Source of the DNA: Lumnitzera littorea
Lineage: Eukaryota; Streptophyta; Magnoliopsida; Myrtales; Combretaceae
Length of the DNA: 64,000 nt
Assembly: GCA_024138015.1 (NCBI GenBank)
Contig: JAMXBB010000004.1
Coordinates: forward strand, 10,394,318-10,458,317
Direction: 5' to 3'
Shown: piece after piece, positions 1 through 10,899 of the stretch
How the letters are laid out: each line of letters starts with the position of its first letter
Position numbering within the stretch: position 1 is the stretch's first letter
Translations under genes and position numbers: made by a program
The notes under the pieces: model-generated
Told to the model about the DNA's origin: nothing
The model's input: only the letters and a program-made list of their open reading frames with translations
Database searches by the model: none

Positions 1-388
1 TAATCAACAAATATGTCTTTGATTTGAAATATCAATTCTTTTCATTTAATAATTTTTATATGTTCTATGAAGTATGATGTCAATAATACAAATTTAATTA
101 ATTACATCTTTTAGAAAAACCATTTATCCATAATAGGTCATATAGAATCAATACTTCCATCTTTCAATACAATAAAAGTAAAATCGTAGCATCATCATCT
201 TTACATGAAGTATTTCATGGACTTAAATATTATTTCTAGTGATTTGTAATGCACTAAAGTGATTCAAGCTAATTTACTTCTCCTTAAAAAAATTTTAGAA
301 CAAAGCAAAAGTAAAGTGGACAACATAAAGTTTTAATTAAAAGCAAAGCTAAATATTGAATCTCTCTTGAATGATAAGAAATTGCTTG
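1..388 (+). repeat. Duplicated block, copy A, left part
   Basis: This AT-rich non-coding stretch aligns closely with 20585-20995 in the same orientation, with many shared runs interrupted by substitutions and small indels. It continues after element 1, from 12962. The duplicate probably starts before the window. I see no gene in it. The interruption at 388/389 is the insertion site of the gypsy element that follows. Confidence 0.85.
384..388. other. Target-site duplication of element 1 (left)
   Basis: GCTTG lies just before the LTR. ACTTG (12957-12961) lies just after the other LTR, one mismatch away. Copy B has the unoccupied equivalent near 20990. This fits the 5-bp duplication expected for a Ty3/gypsy integrase. 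Confidence 0.65.
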
Positions 389-891
389 TGTTGATAGGGC
401 TCTTTAGACTTGGGCCACTCAGGCCTGTCCAGATCTGACACACCATACCACTTAGGGCTTGTCTCCCTAGGCTCAAGCCTTAGGCTCAGATTAATCGAAC
501 CCAAGAAACTCATTTAATAGTTAGAATACATAAGATAAGGATGAGACACCAAATTAACAACCACCTCTAATATAAGTAGGACACGTCAAACACCACGACC
601 TTAATCTCCCATACTTGCGGGAGAAGATCTTTTCCACTAACTGTCCTCCAATTACCTACATCACTTCATTATAAATACCCGATCACCACTTAACGGTAAA
701 GCTCTCTACACTTTGCGTACTAAAGCTTACCTATAACTCCTAAGCATCTTTTACTTTCCAGAATATACTGCTGACTTAAGCATCGAAGTAGCGACGCCAG
801 ATAACATCTTAGCATCCCTTCACAGTGTTCTGTTTTTGTAGACTTACTACACACAAAGCTTAATCACTATTGGCAAATACCCTGGATGACA
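389..891 (+). repeat. 5' LTR of element 1
   Basis: It starts TGTTGAT and ends GACA directly before the primer site. It aligns along its length to 12469-12956. The 15-bp length difference is explained by two small deletions (3 and 12 bp) near the end of the 3' LTR, which leave CA as the terminus in both. A TATA-like ATAAATAC lies at about 671-678. Confidence 0.85.
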
Positions 892-912
892 TTTGGCGAC
901 ATCTATGGGAAA
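892..912 (+). promoter_or_regulatory. Primer-binding site of element 1
   Basis: TTTGGCGACATCTATGGGA follows the LTR directly. It resembles the TGGCGCC-type tRNA primer sites common in plant Tat and related gypsy elements, with substitutions. I do not assign the exact tRNA. Confidence 0.65.
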
Positions 913-978
913 TTGCACTCCTATAAGAAAAACCCTAAACACACTAAACACATTCCTTGAACACAATTCTCAAACATT

Positions 979-2145
979 ATGTCTCACTACGACAAGCAAG
1001 AGAACTGCCAGTTGGTGAATAATTAACCTGCGAACAATCAGCCCTTCCTAAGGGAAACACTGGAGTGCTTAGAGCATACAAAACGCCTGGCTGAGGAGTT
1101 AACTACTCAAAATAAGCTGCTTCGTGCTCGCCTCGAAAAGCTGAGAGGCATAACGCACCAACTTATCCCCCTAAAGCTTCGAATGCCGGCATTGGACAGA
1201 ACAACCACCAATGATAGTAGTAGAACGGTAGGGATCGGCAATCTAATCCACCACTACAACAATAGCCAACAAGGTCTGTGGCCACCTGTGACTAAGCCTT
1301 AACTAGTAATGAGCAAGTAGCCGACTTATAAGGAATACCGGCTCAATTGGTAGCACACCGAGCTCATCCGGTGGACGATGCCGACCTCAACGAGCTCTAC
1401 GCATTGGTAAGGAGGCATTCCGAGCAGCAAGGAACCAAAGCTGTCGGCAACGCTGGGTTGATCGCCAGTAACAAGACACCCTTCACTAGGGGCGTTCGGG
1501 ATGAAGTGTTGCCTCTTAATAGCAAACTTCCATCCCTAGACCAATATGATAGCACAAATGACCCTAATGATCACTTCCTATACTTTCACACTCTCATGAA
1601 CCTTCATAGTTATGGGGATGCCATAATGTGCAAGGCTTTTCCAAGCTCCCTAAGGAAAGCAGCTCGAACGTGGTTCAACCACCTTCCCAACAATTCTATT
1701 AGCTCCTTTAACGAGCTGGTGTAGAGATTCGACCTCCACTTCAAGGCTAGCAAGCCCCCATCTAAGGACATGTCGTCCTTATACCTTATAAGGTAGGGCG
1801 AAGGCGAATCCTTGTACGACTATGTAGTTCGGTTCAACAATGTCATATTCGAGATCCCTCAACTGGACAAGGGAGTTGCTATTCACGCCACTCAGCTCAG
1901 CATCTGACTTTTGGGAGACTTCTTCTAATAGCTTGCAAAGAGCAAGTCAAAGACCTTACTCGACTTCTAGAATAAGGCATAGAAGTACATCAACTAGGAG
2001 GATAACATTTGCATCAAGCGTAATGCTAACCGAGAAAGGTCGGGGGAAAGCAGGACAAGGAAAAATTGTTTACAAAGGATCGTTTCGATGGAAAGTTACT
2101 AGGCAAATTAGAAGGAAAGAGCTCTAGAAAGAAGAAGCACCGAGC
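979..2145 (+). pseudogene. gag: gag of element 1 (degenerate)
   Basis: Encodes the capsid polyprotein of the retrotransposon particle. The likely start is the ATG at 979 (MSHYDKQE), 87 bases after the LTR. An early stop follows at about codon 16. The next stretch, around 1060-1150, reads as a charged Leu/Glu/Lys-rich coiled coil. An open stretch at 1347-1724 (125 codons) carries the retrotransposon-gag core: the pattern PFT...V, then YD-x-T-x-DP-x-DH, then M-L, DAI-C-KAFPSSL, AARTWFNHL and a final SFNEL. Later codons are split between frames up to about 2145. No zinc knuckle is legible. Identification as gypsy gag is firm; the exact ends are approximate. Confidence 0.85.
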
Positions 2146-2545
2146 CGAGCAAAGCACAACCCATTCCCCTCTCCTATTTACACGCAGCACACACCCCTAA
2201 ATAGACCCATAACCCAGGTCCATTCCAAGGTAAAGTATAGGAACCTATTGCAAAGACCCCTGAAAATTGTGGGGAACCCTAGCCATCGAAACTCAAATAA
2301 GTACCACCAGTTCCATGATGATCATAACCATACCACTAACGAATGATTCCATCTAAAGAACGCAATCAAATATGTAATTTAGCAAGGCTTCTTCAATGAG
2401 TATGTAGCTCAACTGAGGAACAATGGCCATTCCAATGACGATGAAGACTGAGCACCTCAAAGGCAACGGACCAATTGTGCCAAAGCAGAACAGAACGCTA
2501 CCCGCTGTAACAACCGTACCCCCAATGGCGTCCTTAACATAATAG

Positions 2546-2960
2546 TTGGAAGGGGTACACCCTGGGAGTAAGCCGAGCACCAGTACCTTGGTTAATGCCC
2601 CATCCAAGGTGTTGGCAGTAAGGGAGAAGAGACAGAAGCTAGACACTTCTATCTCTTTCTTTAACAAAAATATGGAAGGGGTGGATGCCCCCCATCAAGA
2701 CACCCTAATCATAGGGATGGGGATTACGAATTTTAAGGTCCTGAAAATAATGGTGGATACCGGTAGCTCCATTGATATCCTCTTCATCTACACATATAAA
2801 TGGATGAAGAAGAAGTTGCCGGTAAAGATGAAGCCGTACCACCATAACTTGATCAAGCCAAGGGGATCATCACTGTAGACATGGAGCTTGGCAATGATGA
2901 CCATAAGACATGACGACTGGTGGAGTTTATCGTAATCGATTGCTCTTCACCCTATAACAC
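2546..2960 (+). pseudogene. Aspartic protease of element 1 (degenerate)
   Basis: The retropepsin that matures Gag-Pol. An open frame at 2546-2878 contains the active-site motif V-DTGSS-IDILF, with the catalytic Asp at residue 71 (codon at 2756). A run of hydrophobic residues precedes it, and a Y-x-W-M segment follows at the place where Tat elements usually have a similar helix. The frame stops at 2878. The downstream flap region (FIVID, then a Y-N-LL-R-P-like segment) continues in other frames to about 2990. The active-site triad is preserved, but the enzyme is not complete. Confidence 0.8.
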
Positions 2961-3399
2961 TCTCTTAAGAAGACCAAGTCTAAACCCGTTTGGGGTTATT
3001 ACATCCTTCCTTTACTTGAAGTCCAAATTCCTAAACCTGACCAAGGTGGGAATCTATAGGTATGATTAGAAGCTTTCACGAGAGCTATATGTTAAGGCTA
3101 CCAAAGGCGATGGAGTCTTTACCCTAGAGTCAATCCATAGGAGAAGCTAATACATAAGGGTGAGCCAAGTGAAAAAACTAAAGATGCCCAGATTGGTCCC
3201 TCTCCTAACTAAACCACAAAGGTCGGGATCAAGACTCTCCCCGAAGTAAAGGACAAAATTGTTACTCTCTTACTAGCTAACTCAAATAGGTTCAATTGGT
3301 TAGCATCAAATATGCCTGAAATCTCGCCCGACCCAACAACCCATAGCCTCAACACTAACTCTACTGTGTGAGTTGTTAAGCAGAAGAAGAGGCACTTTA

Positions 3400-3970
3400 C
3401 TCCAGAGTGACAAGCTGTAATTAAGGAAGAAGGGTAAAACTGCTCAAGGTCAGCTTTGTGAGGGAAGAAAAATACCCGACCTGAGTAACAAACGTGGTGC
3501 TAGTGAAGAAGAAGATCGGGAAGTGGCGTATGTGCATCAATTATACCAACCTCAATAAAGTTTGCCCAAAAGACTACTTTCCTCTCTCTAGAATCGATCA
3601 ACTCGTCAACTCCACCTTGGGATATGCCCTATTAAGTTTTATGGGCACCTTCTTAGGATATAACCAGATTAAAATGGACTTGAAGGACGAGGTCTATACC
3701 TCCTTCATCACCGACTATAGCACATACTGTTATACAGTGATGTTGTTTGACCTGAAATATGCTGGGGCCACGTACCAGCAGATGGTGATGAAATTGTTCA
3801 AGCCTCAAATTGAGCATAATATGGAAGCATACATTGATGACATGATCGTCAAAAGCGTGAAGCTAAGCAATCATGTCAAGGACCTCCAGAAAGCCTTTGA
3901 CTCGATGCGGATATACGACATGAAGTTGAACCTCTAAAAATGCGTCTTCGAGGTTGGTTCCGGTAAATTC
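3400..3970 (+). pseudogene. Reverse transcriptase of element 1 (degenerate)
   Basis: The longest open part is 3494-3937 (147 codons). It carries consecutive RT blocks: V-KK-GKWRMCINYTNLNKVCPKDYFPL at residues 3-31, the LLSFMG...GYNQIKM block (normally DA-SGYNQI) at 47-61, and the polymerase box YIDDM at residues 113-117, followed by VKS. The first catalytic Asp region reads MGTFLGYNQI, so the usual first Asp is lost. The fingers start upstream of 3494 and the thumb continues after the stop at 3937. Order and motifs fit Ty3/gypsy RT. It is not functional. Confidence 0.9.
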
Positions 3971-4920
3971 TTAGGCTTGCTGGTCACCTAAAGGGGCATC
4001 GAGGCCAATTCCAAGAAGATAAGTGCCATCAGGGGGATGAATCCCCCTACCTCAATTCTAGACATACAAAAGCTCATCGGCATAATGGCCGCATTAAGTA
4101 GATTCGTCTTGAAAAGTGCAGATAGGTGCGCTAAGTTCTTTAAAATCTTAAAAATTCAAAGGGTTTTAAATGGACCCCAAAGTGTACCGCTACTTTCGAG
4201 CAGCTCCAAGACTTTCTCACATACCTACTGATCCTTTTCAAGCTTGCCTAAGGGGAAGACTTGTTCTTATACCTGGCTGTGAGTAACCGAGCGCTCTCTT
4301 TTATGCTAGTCAGAGCAAATGGAAGAGAACACTAGCTTATATACTACGTCAGCCACATACTCCATGGACTTAAGGTCAGGTACACTCAGGCAGAAAAATT
4401 CACCTTAGCCGTCGTCATTTAACACGGCGGCTAAGACCCTACTTCTAGGTACACTAAGTTATTGTGCTTATAGATCAACTACTGTAGTCTATACTACAGA
4501 AGCCTGATATGTTGATGAAGTATACAATGGAGTTAAGTGTGTACAGAATCTAATACCAGCTACAAACGGCCTATAATGCATAGGTGCTGGCCGACTTTAT
4601 GGTATAATACACGGGAGAAGAGGAAGCACCCTTGAACGATGACAAATTGTTGTAGACTCTCCATGTTGATGGATCATCCACCTCAAGGTCACGGTCTACT
4701 ATAACCTCAAGTTCAGGTTCAATGTCAGCAACAATGAATCTGAGTATGAGACTCTCATCGCCAGTCTCAAGTTGGCTAAGGAGATTGACGCCGAACACTT
4801 AAAGGTCTACTTAAAGACCATGCTAGTCATCTAGTAAGTCCGAGAAGACTATGAGGCCAAAGATGATACAATAGCGAGGTACCTAGAGAATATGAAGAGC
4901 CTTCTAGCCAAATTCCCTTC
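3960..4920 (+). pseudogene. RT connection and RNase H of element 1 (degenerate)
   Basis: The stretch 4037-4231 reads as the RT-RNase H connection, with a SILDIQKLIG-MAALSRF pattern and a K-F-F-K-ILK end. The plus-strand sequence near 4655-4810 then gives an LHVDGSS-like catalytic segment followed by NNESEYETLIASLKLA. This is the second RNase H domain known in Tat-lineage elements, where the motif is usually D-GSS and NNEAEYEA. Stops and shifts break it throughout. Confidence 0.75.
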
Positions 4921-5059
4921 ATAAAGCATCACAAAGATCCTCAACTCGAAAATTCAATGGCGAATTGGCTATCTAAACTTGCCTCTACTAAGATACAAAA
5001 ACTGAAGGTAAAGGATAGAAAGATCTTCATAAAGTACCTATCGAAGAAGAGCATAACTC

Positions 5060-6240
5060 CGATCTTGGCTGACATCTTAGAATTAATAACTACTGCACCA
5101 GAGTCGAGCTGATGGACCCCATCCAAAGTTATTTGGAGTAGGGTATGCTCCTAGAAGACAAGAGGGAGGAAAAGAAGCTTAAATATCATGCCACTAACTA
5201 TACGTTGGTTGATAGCGTCTTATACTACAGAAGTATCAGCCTCCCTTTACTCAAATGCTTACAAGAAGGCAAAGGCTTACACATCATGAAAGAGCAACAT
5301 GCTGGAGTATGCAGCAATCACATTTAGTCCTAAGCCCTCTACCTCCGAACGCTTCGGTTCGAGTACTACTGGCCTACAATGAGGTAAGATGCCAAATCGA
5401 TAGCCTAGAAATGCCCACAATACTAGAAGCATGCCTTTATTAGTCAAGCACCCAATAATAATCTGTAGCATTTGACCAACCTATAACCATTTACGCAATG
5501 AGGTATCGGCATCCTTGGAGCTTTCCCTAAGGCTTTAGGAAGATGGCCGTTCATAATTGTTGCCGTCGACTACTTCACCAAGTGGGTAAAAGTCAAAGCA
5601 GTTACAAAGAGTATGGAGAGAAGTGTTAAATCTTTCGTTAGAAACAATATCTTTTCTTGGTTTTGGGTTCCTTATGCCTTTATCATAGACAATGGGCAAT
5701 AGTTTGATAACCCCAAATTCAAAGAATTTTGCGCTAAACACCATATCACACTGCACTTCACCTTGGTTGCTTACCCCCAATTGAATAGACAGATCAAGGG
5801 AGCCAACCAAGCCATCTTGGACATCTTGAAGATGCGAGTAGATTGAGCCCGTAGCGTTTAGGTGGATAAGCTATCCAACATTCTATGAGGATACTAGACC
5901 ATTCACCAAACTTCTACTGGCAAAATGCACTTTCACCTAAAGTTTAGATTTGAGGCAGTCCTCCCTATTGAACTTGAACTCCTCAACCTCCAAACTTGAA
6001 GCTTCGATGCCACCCTTAACGAGTCCTTATTACAAGCTAGCGTCGTCACCATCAGAGAGATTTGAGACCTCACTGCGGCTTAGGTTGCTACATACAAACA
6101 CCGAGTCATCCGATACTATGATTGAAAGGTCAGATATAAGGAATTCAAGGTAAGTGATCTGGTTTGCTGGAAGTTAGAAGCCATTGGCTCATAAGAAAGA
6201 TAGGGTAAGCTAGCCCCCAATTAGGAAGACCTAGTTAGAG
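5060..6240 (+). pseudogene. Integrase of element 1 (degenerate)
   Basis: Integrase catalyses insertion of the DNA copy. The core is readable at 5542-5830: PFIIVAVDYFTKWV contains the first catalytic Asp, IIDNG-x-FDNPKF the second, and a block with AYPQLNRQIKGANQAIL covers the final catalytic region, where the usual catalytic Glu appears as Lys (QIKGAN rather than Q-E-N). One in-frame stop interrupts the DNG block. Zinc-finger remnants lie before it (about 5150-5330). Scattered C-terminal fragments, including a YKHRVIRYYD-like stretch, reach about 6240. Confidence 0.85.
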
Positions 6241-6450
6241 TAAGGGAAAACTTAGCTAACAGAGCACATGGATTAGAAAGATTGGACAGTGAGCTCATTT
6301 CATATACATGGAATGCCAATAATCTTTAGCTTTATTTCAATTAGCACGCTTGTAAATTCTTTTTGAATGATGAATGAAAATTACATTTTATAATTGTTGT
6401 CCACCGTTCTTTCTCTCTCATCATCCCAGCCCATAAAAAGGGTGAACAAA

Positions 6451-6802
6451 CCCACTTTTTGAGTAGGTCAAAACACCATTGACCTAACACCCCTCGGGTA
6501 ACCTTAATAAGGAGAAACAACCCTTACATAGAGGAACTCCCACTTTTCGAGTAGGTTGGAATGCCATCCACCTGAACCCCCTTGTGTAACCTCGGCAAAG
6601 GGAAACACCCCTTGTATAGATGAACTACTACCTTTCAGGCAAGTCAAAATGCTACCGACTTAACCTCCCTTTAAGTAAGCTCGGTAAGCAAAACACCCAT
6701 TGAATAGAGAAATTCCTGCTTTCCGAGCATGCCGGAACGCCACTAGCTTAACCCCCTTTAAGTAACCTCCATAAGAGGAAACACCTCTTCTACATAGGAA
6801 AC
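6451..6802 (+). repeat. Four 88-bp tandem repeats after pol of element 1
   Basis: Units begin at about 6451, 6539, 6627 and 6715. Each reads as a C/T-rich start, a GAGTAGGT-like block, an AACACC/GCCA block, CTTAACCCCCTT, GTAACCTC and a GGAAACACC end. The units differ by many substitutions, so the array is old. Such tandem arrays in the 3' untranslated segment are described for Tat-lineage elements and can seed satellites. Confidence 0.8.
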
Positions 6803-8223
6803 CCCACAGGAATTAATAACAAAAAGTAAGAAAAAAAAAAGAACAAGTCCAAAAAGTACACAATATAGGATATTCATAAATTGGAATTTCATTCATAGCT
6901 TTCAAATTACAAGGTCAAGGCCAACATTCTAACTTGGAATATAAAAAGGAAAAACAAAACTATTGCCTTGGATCAGCTACCTCCAATAGCTTCGAAAGGT
7001 CTAAAGCTTCAATTTGGTCAAAGTGTTAATCCATAGTTGACCCCTAAGGAGGTTGGCTTTGGGTTAAAGCAAGGGCCAAAGGCTACTTACGTAGATCAGT
7101 AGGAGAACTGCCAGATCTTGATCACCCTGAGAAGCACTCTGTAGGGCAACCTCCTGCCGAGTTGCTAGGGCAGAAGTAGATGTGAAAGCACCTTACTCGA
7201 CCTCAGCAGCAAAAGGGGCACCTTAGACATCACAAGCTGTGTAAGCAGCCTCCTTCTTACGCACTTGGGCTTCTTTCTTCTCCCAAAAGATGGGGGAATC
7301 TAAGAAATCCAGGAAGCTTAAGTCGAGGTTCGAATGGTGGGAGAGTACATGCCTCTTTGTATAGCGAGCGCAATTGACGAACAGGTCTTCCAACTAATCC
7401 AACCACTTGTCCATCGTTCGATAATCGACCATAGCCTTCTTCGCGATGGCATAGGTATGGACATCTCCACTCTTCATCTTGGAGATGATATCCTCCATCT
7501 CTAAAACTCTTCCCTGCAACTCCTAAACCTACTGCTCTAACCTTACCTTCAAACCGGCCAACTTCAGTGAAGTGGATTTGACACATTCATATTCGGATGC
7601 CTTCATTGCTAGCTTAGTTTACAACCTAGTGACAGACACCACTAACGTGACATTTTCCTCGTCTAATCTCTAAGAGAGGTAAGCCTTAGTTCTCTACTTA
7701 TCCTCAAGTTGAGCCTTCAAGTCATTAGCCTTCTTTGCAGCCTTCTCGATAGTCCCTTTCTCTCTCTTTACATCCCTCAGCTGCCCTTTAAGCCTAGCCA
7801 CTTGCACATAAGAGCAACGTAAGTGTCAGTTAGCTTTGGTGAATTTTTCCAAATATTTATCAATAGAGGACTCTACCTCTCGCAGGTCCTTCTCAGCCCT
7901 ATGCAATGACTCCCAAAAACCCTTTACCTTTTTTCAAGTGGCATCATATTTACTTAGCTAAAACAGTACTTGGCCTTGGTATTGTACAAAAACGCAAATC
8001 GAGGTTAGTTCAATGAAAGGGATGAAGCACATTAAGGTAAAGGGGTGAAGACTTACGTACTACATGAGCATGCTTAAATGGCCTACCATCTCCGTAGGGT
8101 TACCTCCACCTACCATGGATAGTCTCTTGAGTACAGCCTAGTTGCCAGGGGTATAAGACCCCCAATGAGGCCCAGTAATTGAGAGTTCGGTGCCACAATG
8201 CAAGGTCATTGGCCTAAACCTCC

Positions 8224-8829
8224 CACTTAGGCCTTAGAAGCTTTCCCCTAACCCTGTTCATGTTGGACAAGAGAGCCTAGCTAAGCAGCTCTTCATTCCA
8301 TAAAACGTATGGGACCTCCTTGAATGAGTTCGGCTCAATCCCCAAGTATCTGAACTTATTAAGGATGTTAAAAAGCTTAATAAATCGTATAACCTGTGGT
8401 TTTTAAAAGACTCTGATTGTAATCTTTACCCTTGGACGTAAAATGTTGTATAATTACTGTTGTAGTACTAAACTACAGATTGTATAGAACAAGTATTTTG
8501 TAAAAGCTCTACCACAGGTTTGGATATTAACAGATGTCAGAACAGACGTTTCAAGCTGGTTGAGTTGTGCGCCTTGTGTAAACTGCGTCTACGATAGCAG
8601 CTGTGAGGTCAGTTTCTATCTTAGATTAGTTTACACGGCGGGACTGTTATGACTCTTCTTGTTCAGGGCGTGACACTTAGGCCTTAGAAGCTTTCCCCTA
8701 ACCCTGTTCATGTTGGACAAGAGAGCCTAGCTAAGCAGCTCTTCATTCCATAAAATGTATGGGACCTCCTTGAATGAGTTCGGCTCAATCCCCAAGTATT
8801 TGAACTTATTAAGGATGTTAAAAAGCTTA
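8224..8829. repeat. 156-bp direct repeat flanking a 294-bp spacer
   Basis: Positions 8224-8379 and 8674-8829 are nearly identical; I count two differences. The spacer 8380-8673 is unrelated to either. It contains its own inverted pairs: AACCTGTGGT near 8391 with ACCACAGGTT near 8510, and GTGTAAACT near 8575 with AGTTTACAC near 8628. The spacer ends GGGCGTGACA, like a gypsy LTR end. Confidence 0.9.
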
Positions 8830-9002
8830 TCCCGAAGTTCTTATATACACTTGTAAGGATGAGTTGTCGACCACTCTACCTAAGACGTACGGCTTAAAGG
8901 AATCTTCGCCAAGGGCCTTTGCTTCTTAGGTTCTAGCCTTGCTTCCCTAACTATTTCAAAAGCTTTCCTCTTTTACCTAGCCGCTTCAGGTAGGAAGGTA
9001 AC

Positions 9003-9565
9003 TGTAATACCCCTTATATACTTGGAGTATGAACTCTAATCATCGAGACGCCTTTTGGTGTAGTAACTTGGAATATATCGAAACTTCGGAGTTAAGAGTG
9101 CTCGGGTTAGAGCAATCCTAAGATAAGTGACCTCTTGGGAAGTTGCTGCACTAAGGAACAAAACCGTATAACGTTTCATACCAAAGAAAACAATATCTTG
9201 GTAAAAAGAATTCTGACTGAGTTGTTATAGGTAGTATCAGAGCAATCCACCAGCCGGAAGGGCGGAGCCCTGCTTGGTGGTGATTCTGAACCTGTATAAC
9301 AAAACAGACAAGGACATTAGTTCTATAAAGGGAGTAGATTGTAATACCCCTTACATAATTGGAGAATAAACTCTAATCATTGAGATACCTTTTGATGTAG
9401 TGACTCGGAGTACGTTAAAACTTCGAAGTTAAGCATACTCAAGTTAGAGCAATCCCAGGATATGTGACCTCTTGAGAAGCCGTTGCACCAGGGGATAAAA
9501 TTGTTGACATTCTACGCCAAAGTAAACAATACCTCGATGGAAAGAGTTTCGGCTAGGTCATTATA
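9003..9565 (+). mobile_element. Cassandra-type TRIM with 5S rRNA-like LTRs
   Basis: Two direct repeats (about 9003-9229 and 9340-9565) start TGTAATACCCC and flank an internal region of only about 110 bp. The internal part starts with TAGTATCAGAGC (9232-9243), one base from the initiator tRNA-Met primer site, and ends with a purine tract ATAAAGGGAGTAGA (about 9325-9338). It has no coding capacity. Each LTR contains a 5S-rRNA-like stretch: CGGAGTTAAG, GTGCTCGGG, GTGACCTCTTGGGAAG. That combination defines Cassandra elements, whose LTRs carry RNA polymerase III promoters. Flanks GTAAC and GCAAC suggest a 5-bp target duplication. Exact LTR ends are uncertain by a few bases. Confidence 0.9.
9083..9150 (+). 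promoter_or_regulatory. 5S rRNA-like internal promoter in the TRIM 5' LTR
   Basis: CGGAGTTAAGAGTGCTCGGG matches the plant 5S box A region, and AAGTGACCTCTTGGGAAG matches the intermediate element and box C region. A second, more decayed copy lies at about 9419-9487 in the other LTR. It is not a 5S gene: the 5' part of 5S rRNA is missing. Confidence 0.85.
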
Positions 9566-10899
9566 GCAACCTCGACCATCTCTTCTTCCCTCACCCTTCA
9601 AGGGGTAAGCATATAAATATCTAGCTCTTTGGCATTGGTGCCTTCATCCCCCATGAGAGAAGGCTTGGCAGCGGAGATGAGGATAGGGGCAGGAAAAGCT
9701 ATGCCTATAAGCCTTATAGCCAGTAGCTTGTCTCGAAGACCAATGGCAATCCCTTAAGGAATAGCCATTGGTTAGAATTTGTGGTTTCCCCGGCTACTGA
9801 TTTCGCCTGTACCACCTTGCCCTTCAACTCAACCACCTTATTCCTTGCCTTCTAGTGGCTCATAAACTCTTGGCTAAATTTTTGCCTACAAAAATAGATC
9901 GAAGCAATGAGAAAAAGAATAACGAGGTGAAAACAAAAGAAACAATTTCTACCAATCGTCAACTCCACCATGACTGATACAGATAAGGAAGATCTCCCAT
10001 TTCAAAAATACATTGGACAAAGCTAGCATAATAGACGAAGGTGTTCACAAAAGGAACAAACCTGGACCTTCGACCCATTTCTTCACCATAGCTTTCTTAA
10101 TGTTAGGGAAGAGCTTAAAGATCGGATACTAGAAGTATCTCTCCACAACCTCCATGACGTTTATCTCTTGGCTATGTTTAAGGGTCATGAAGGCCTGAAT
10201 CTCCTGTATGGCCTCTACATCACAGGGCCCAGCCCCTTTTGAGTCTCGATCTGGACCATTTCGATCCACTACATCCAAAAGTCTACCTCCTTAGGCAGCT
10301 CGACCACCACATACTCGTCTTGCTAACCTTTTACTAAATCTATGAGGACACAGAACAGCATCTTTCCTAGGCGTGGTTAGGGATACGGCTACCCCCCCGA
10401 TACTGTTTCACATGTAAAAAAGGTTGAAAAGCCTAGGAATAGCCCTTATCATTAGGTACTCATAGAGTGTTAAAAAGCCTTTAAAACCTTCTACCCATCA
10501 GGAGAGACCTATACTAGACTGCACCAGTAGTAGTTGAAGAATTCTCTCTTAAAGCGACTTAGAGGGAAGCATTGCCCAAACTCCAAGCACTTCTTAAGCA
10601 CTGCGGAGTGCCTCCTTAATAATAAGACCATTGGCTCATCCCTGCTTGGTAATTGTATTTGCCACCTAGGGATAGCCTCAACAATGAAGTTACCTAAGAT
10701 CTAACTAGAGGCAGAGGGTTTGCTCTTACTCACATGGCCACTAAGCCCCTTACCCACTTCAAGCACATCGAACAAATCCTTAGGATGGGGCAAGAAGGCA
10801 TATGCATATACATCTCTTGAGATGGCATTGATAAGCTTAGCCATCTCTAGCACTTTTACCGCCATCCTAATGGGCTCGTTAAGTTATGCCAACAATGAT

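Larger units (their letters stand above)
6960..10720 (-). pseudogene. Antisense extra ORF (aORF) of element 1, degenerate
   Basis: Read on the minus strand, this segment keeps protein-like character although it is full of breaks. Around 10430-10620 it gives a LSRFKREFFNYYWCSL stretch followed by VSPDG and an aromatic/Leu-rich continuation. This matches the pattern of the plant mobile-type extra protein encoded antisense between pol and the 3' LTR in Tat elements. Around 7380-7580 it gives a Leu/Glu/Lys coiled-coil segment, then DVHTYAIAKKAMVDYRT, a C-terminal pattern I associate with the same protein group. The function of this protein group is not established. The frame is interrupted by a duplication (8224-8829) and by a TRIM (9003-9565). 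An unrelated coding remnant cannot be excluded. Confidence 0.55.

Noticed and set aside
7257..7586. 109-codon minus-strand open frame
   Set aside because: It is in a different register from the protein-like antisense reading in the same place (DVHTYAIAKKAMVDYRT), so it looks like an out-of-frame shadow.
9083..9150. 5S rRNA gene
   Set aside because: Only the internal promoter portion is present, within two LTR-like repeats, so it is a Cassandra TRIM and not a functional 5S gene.
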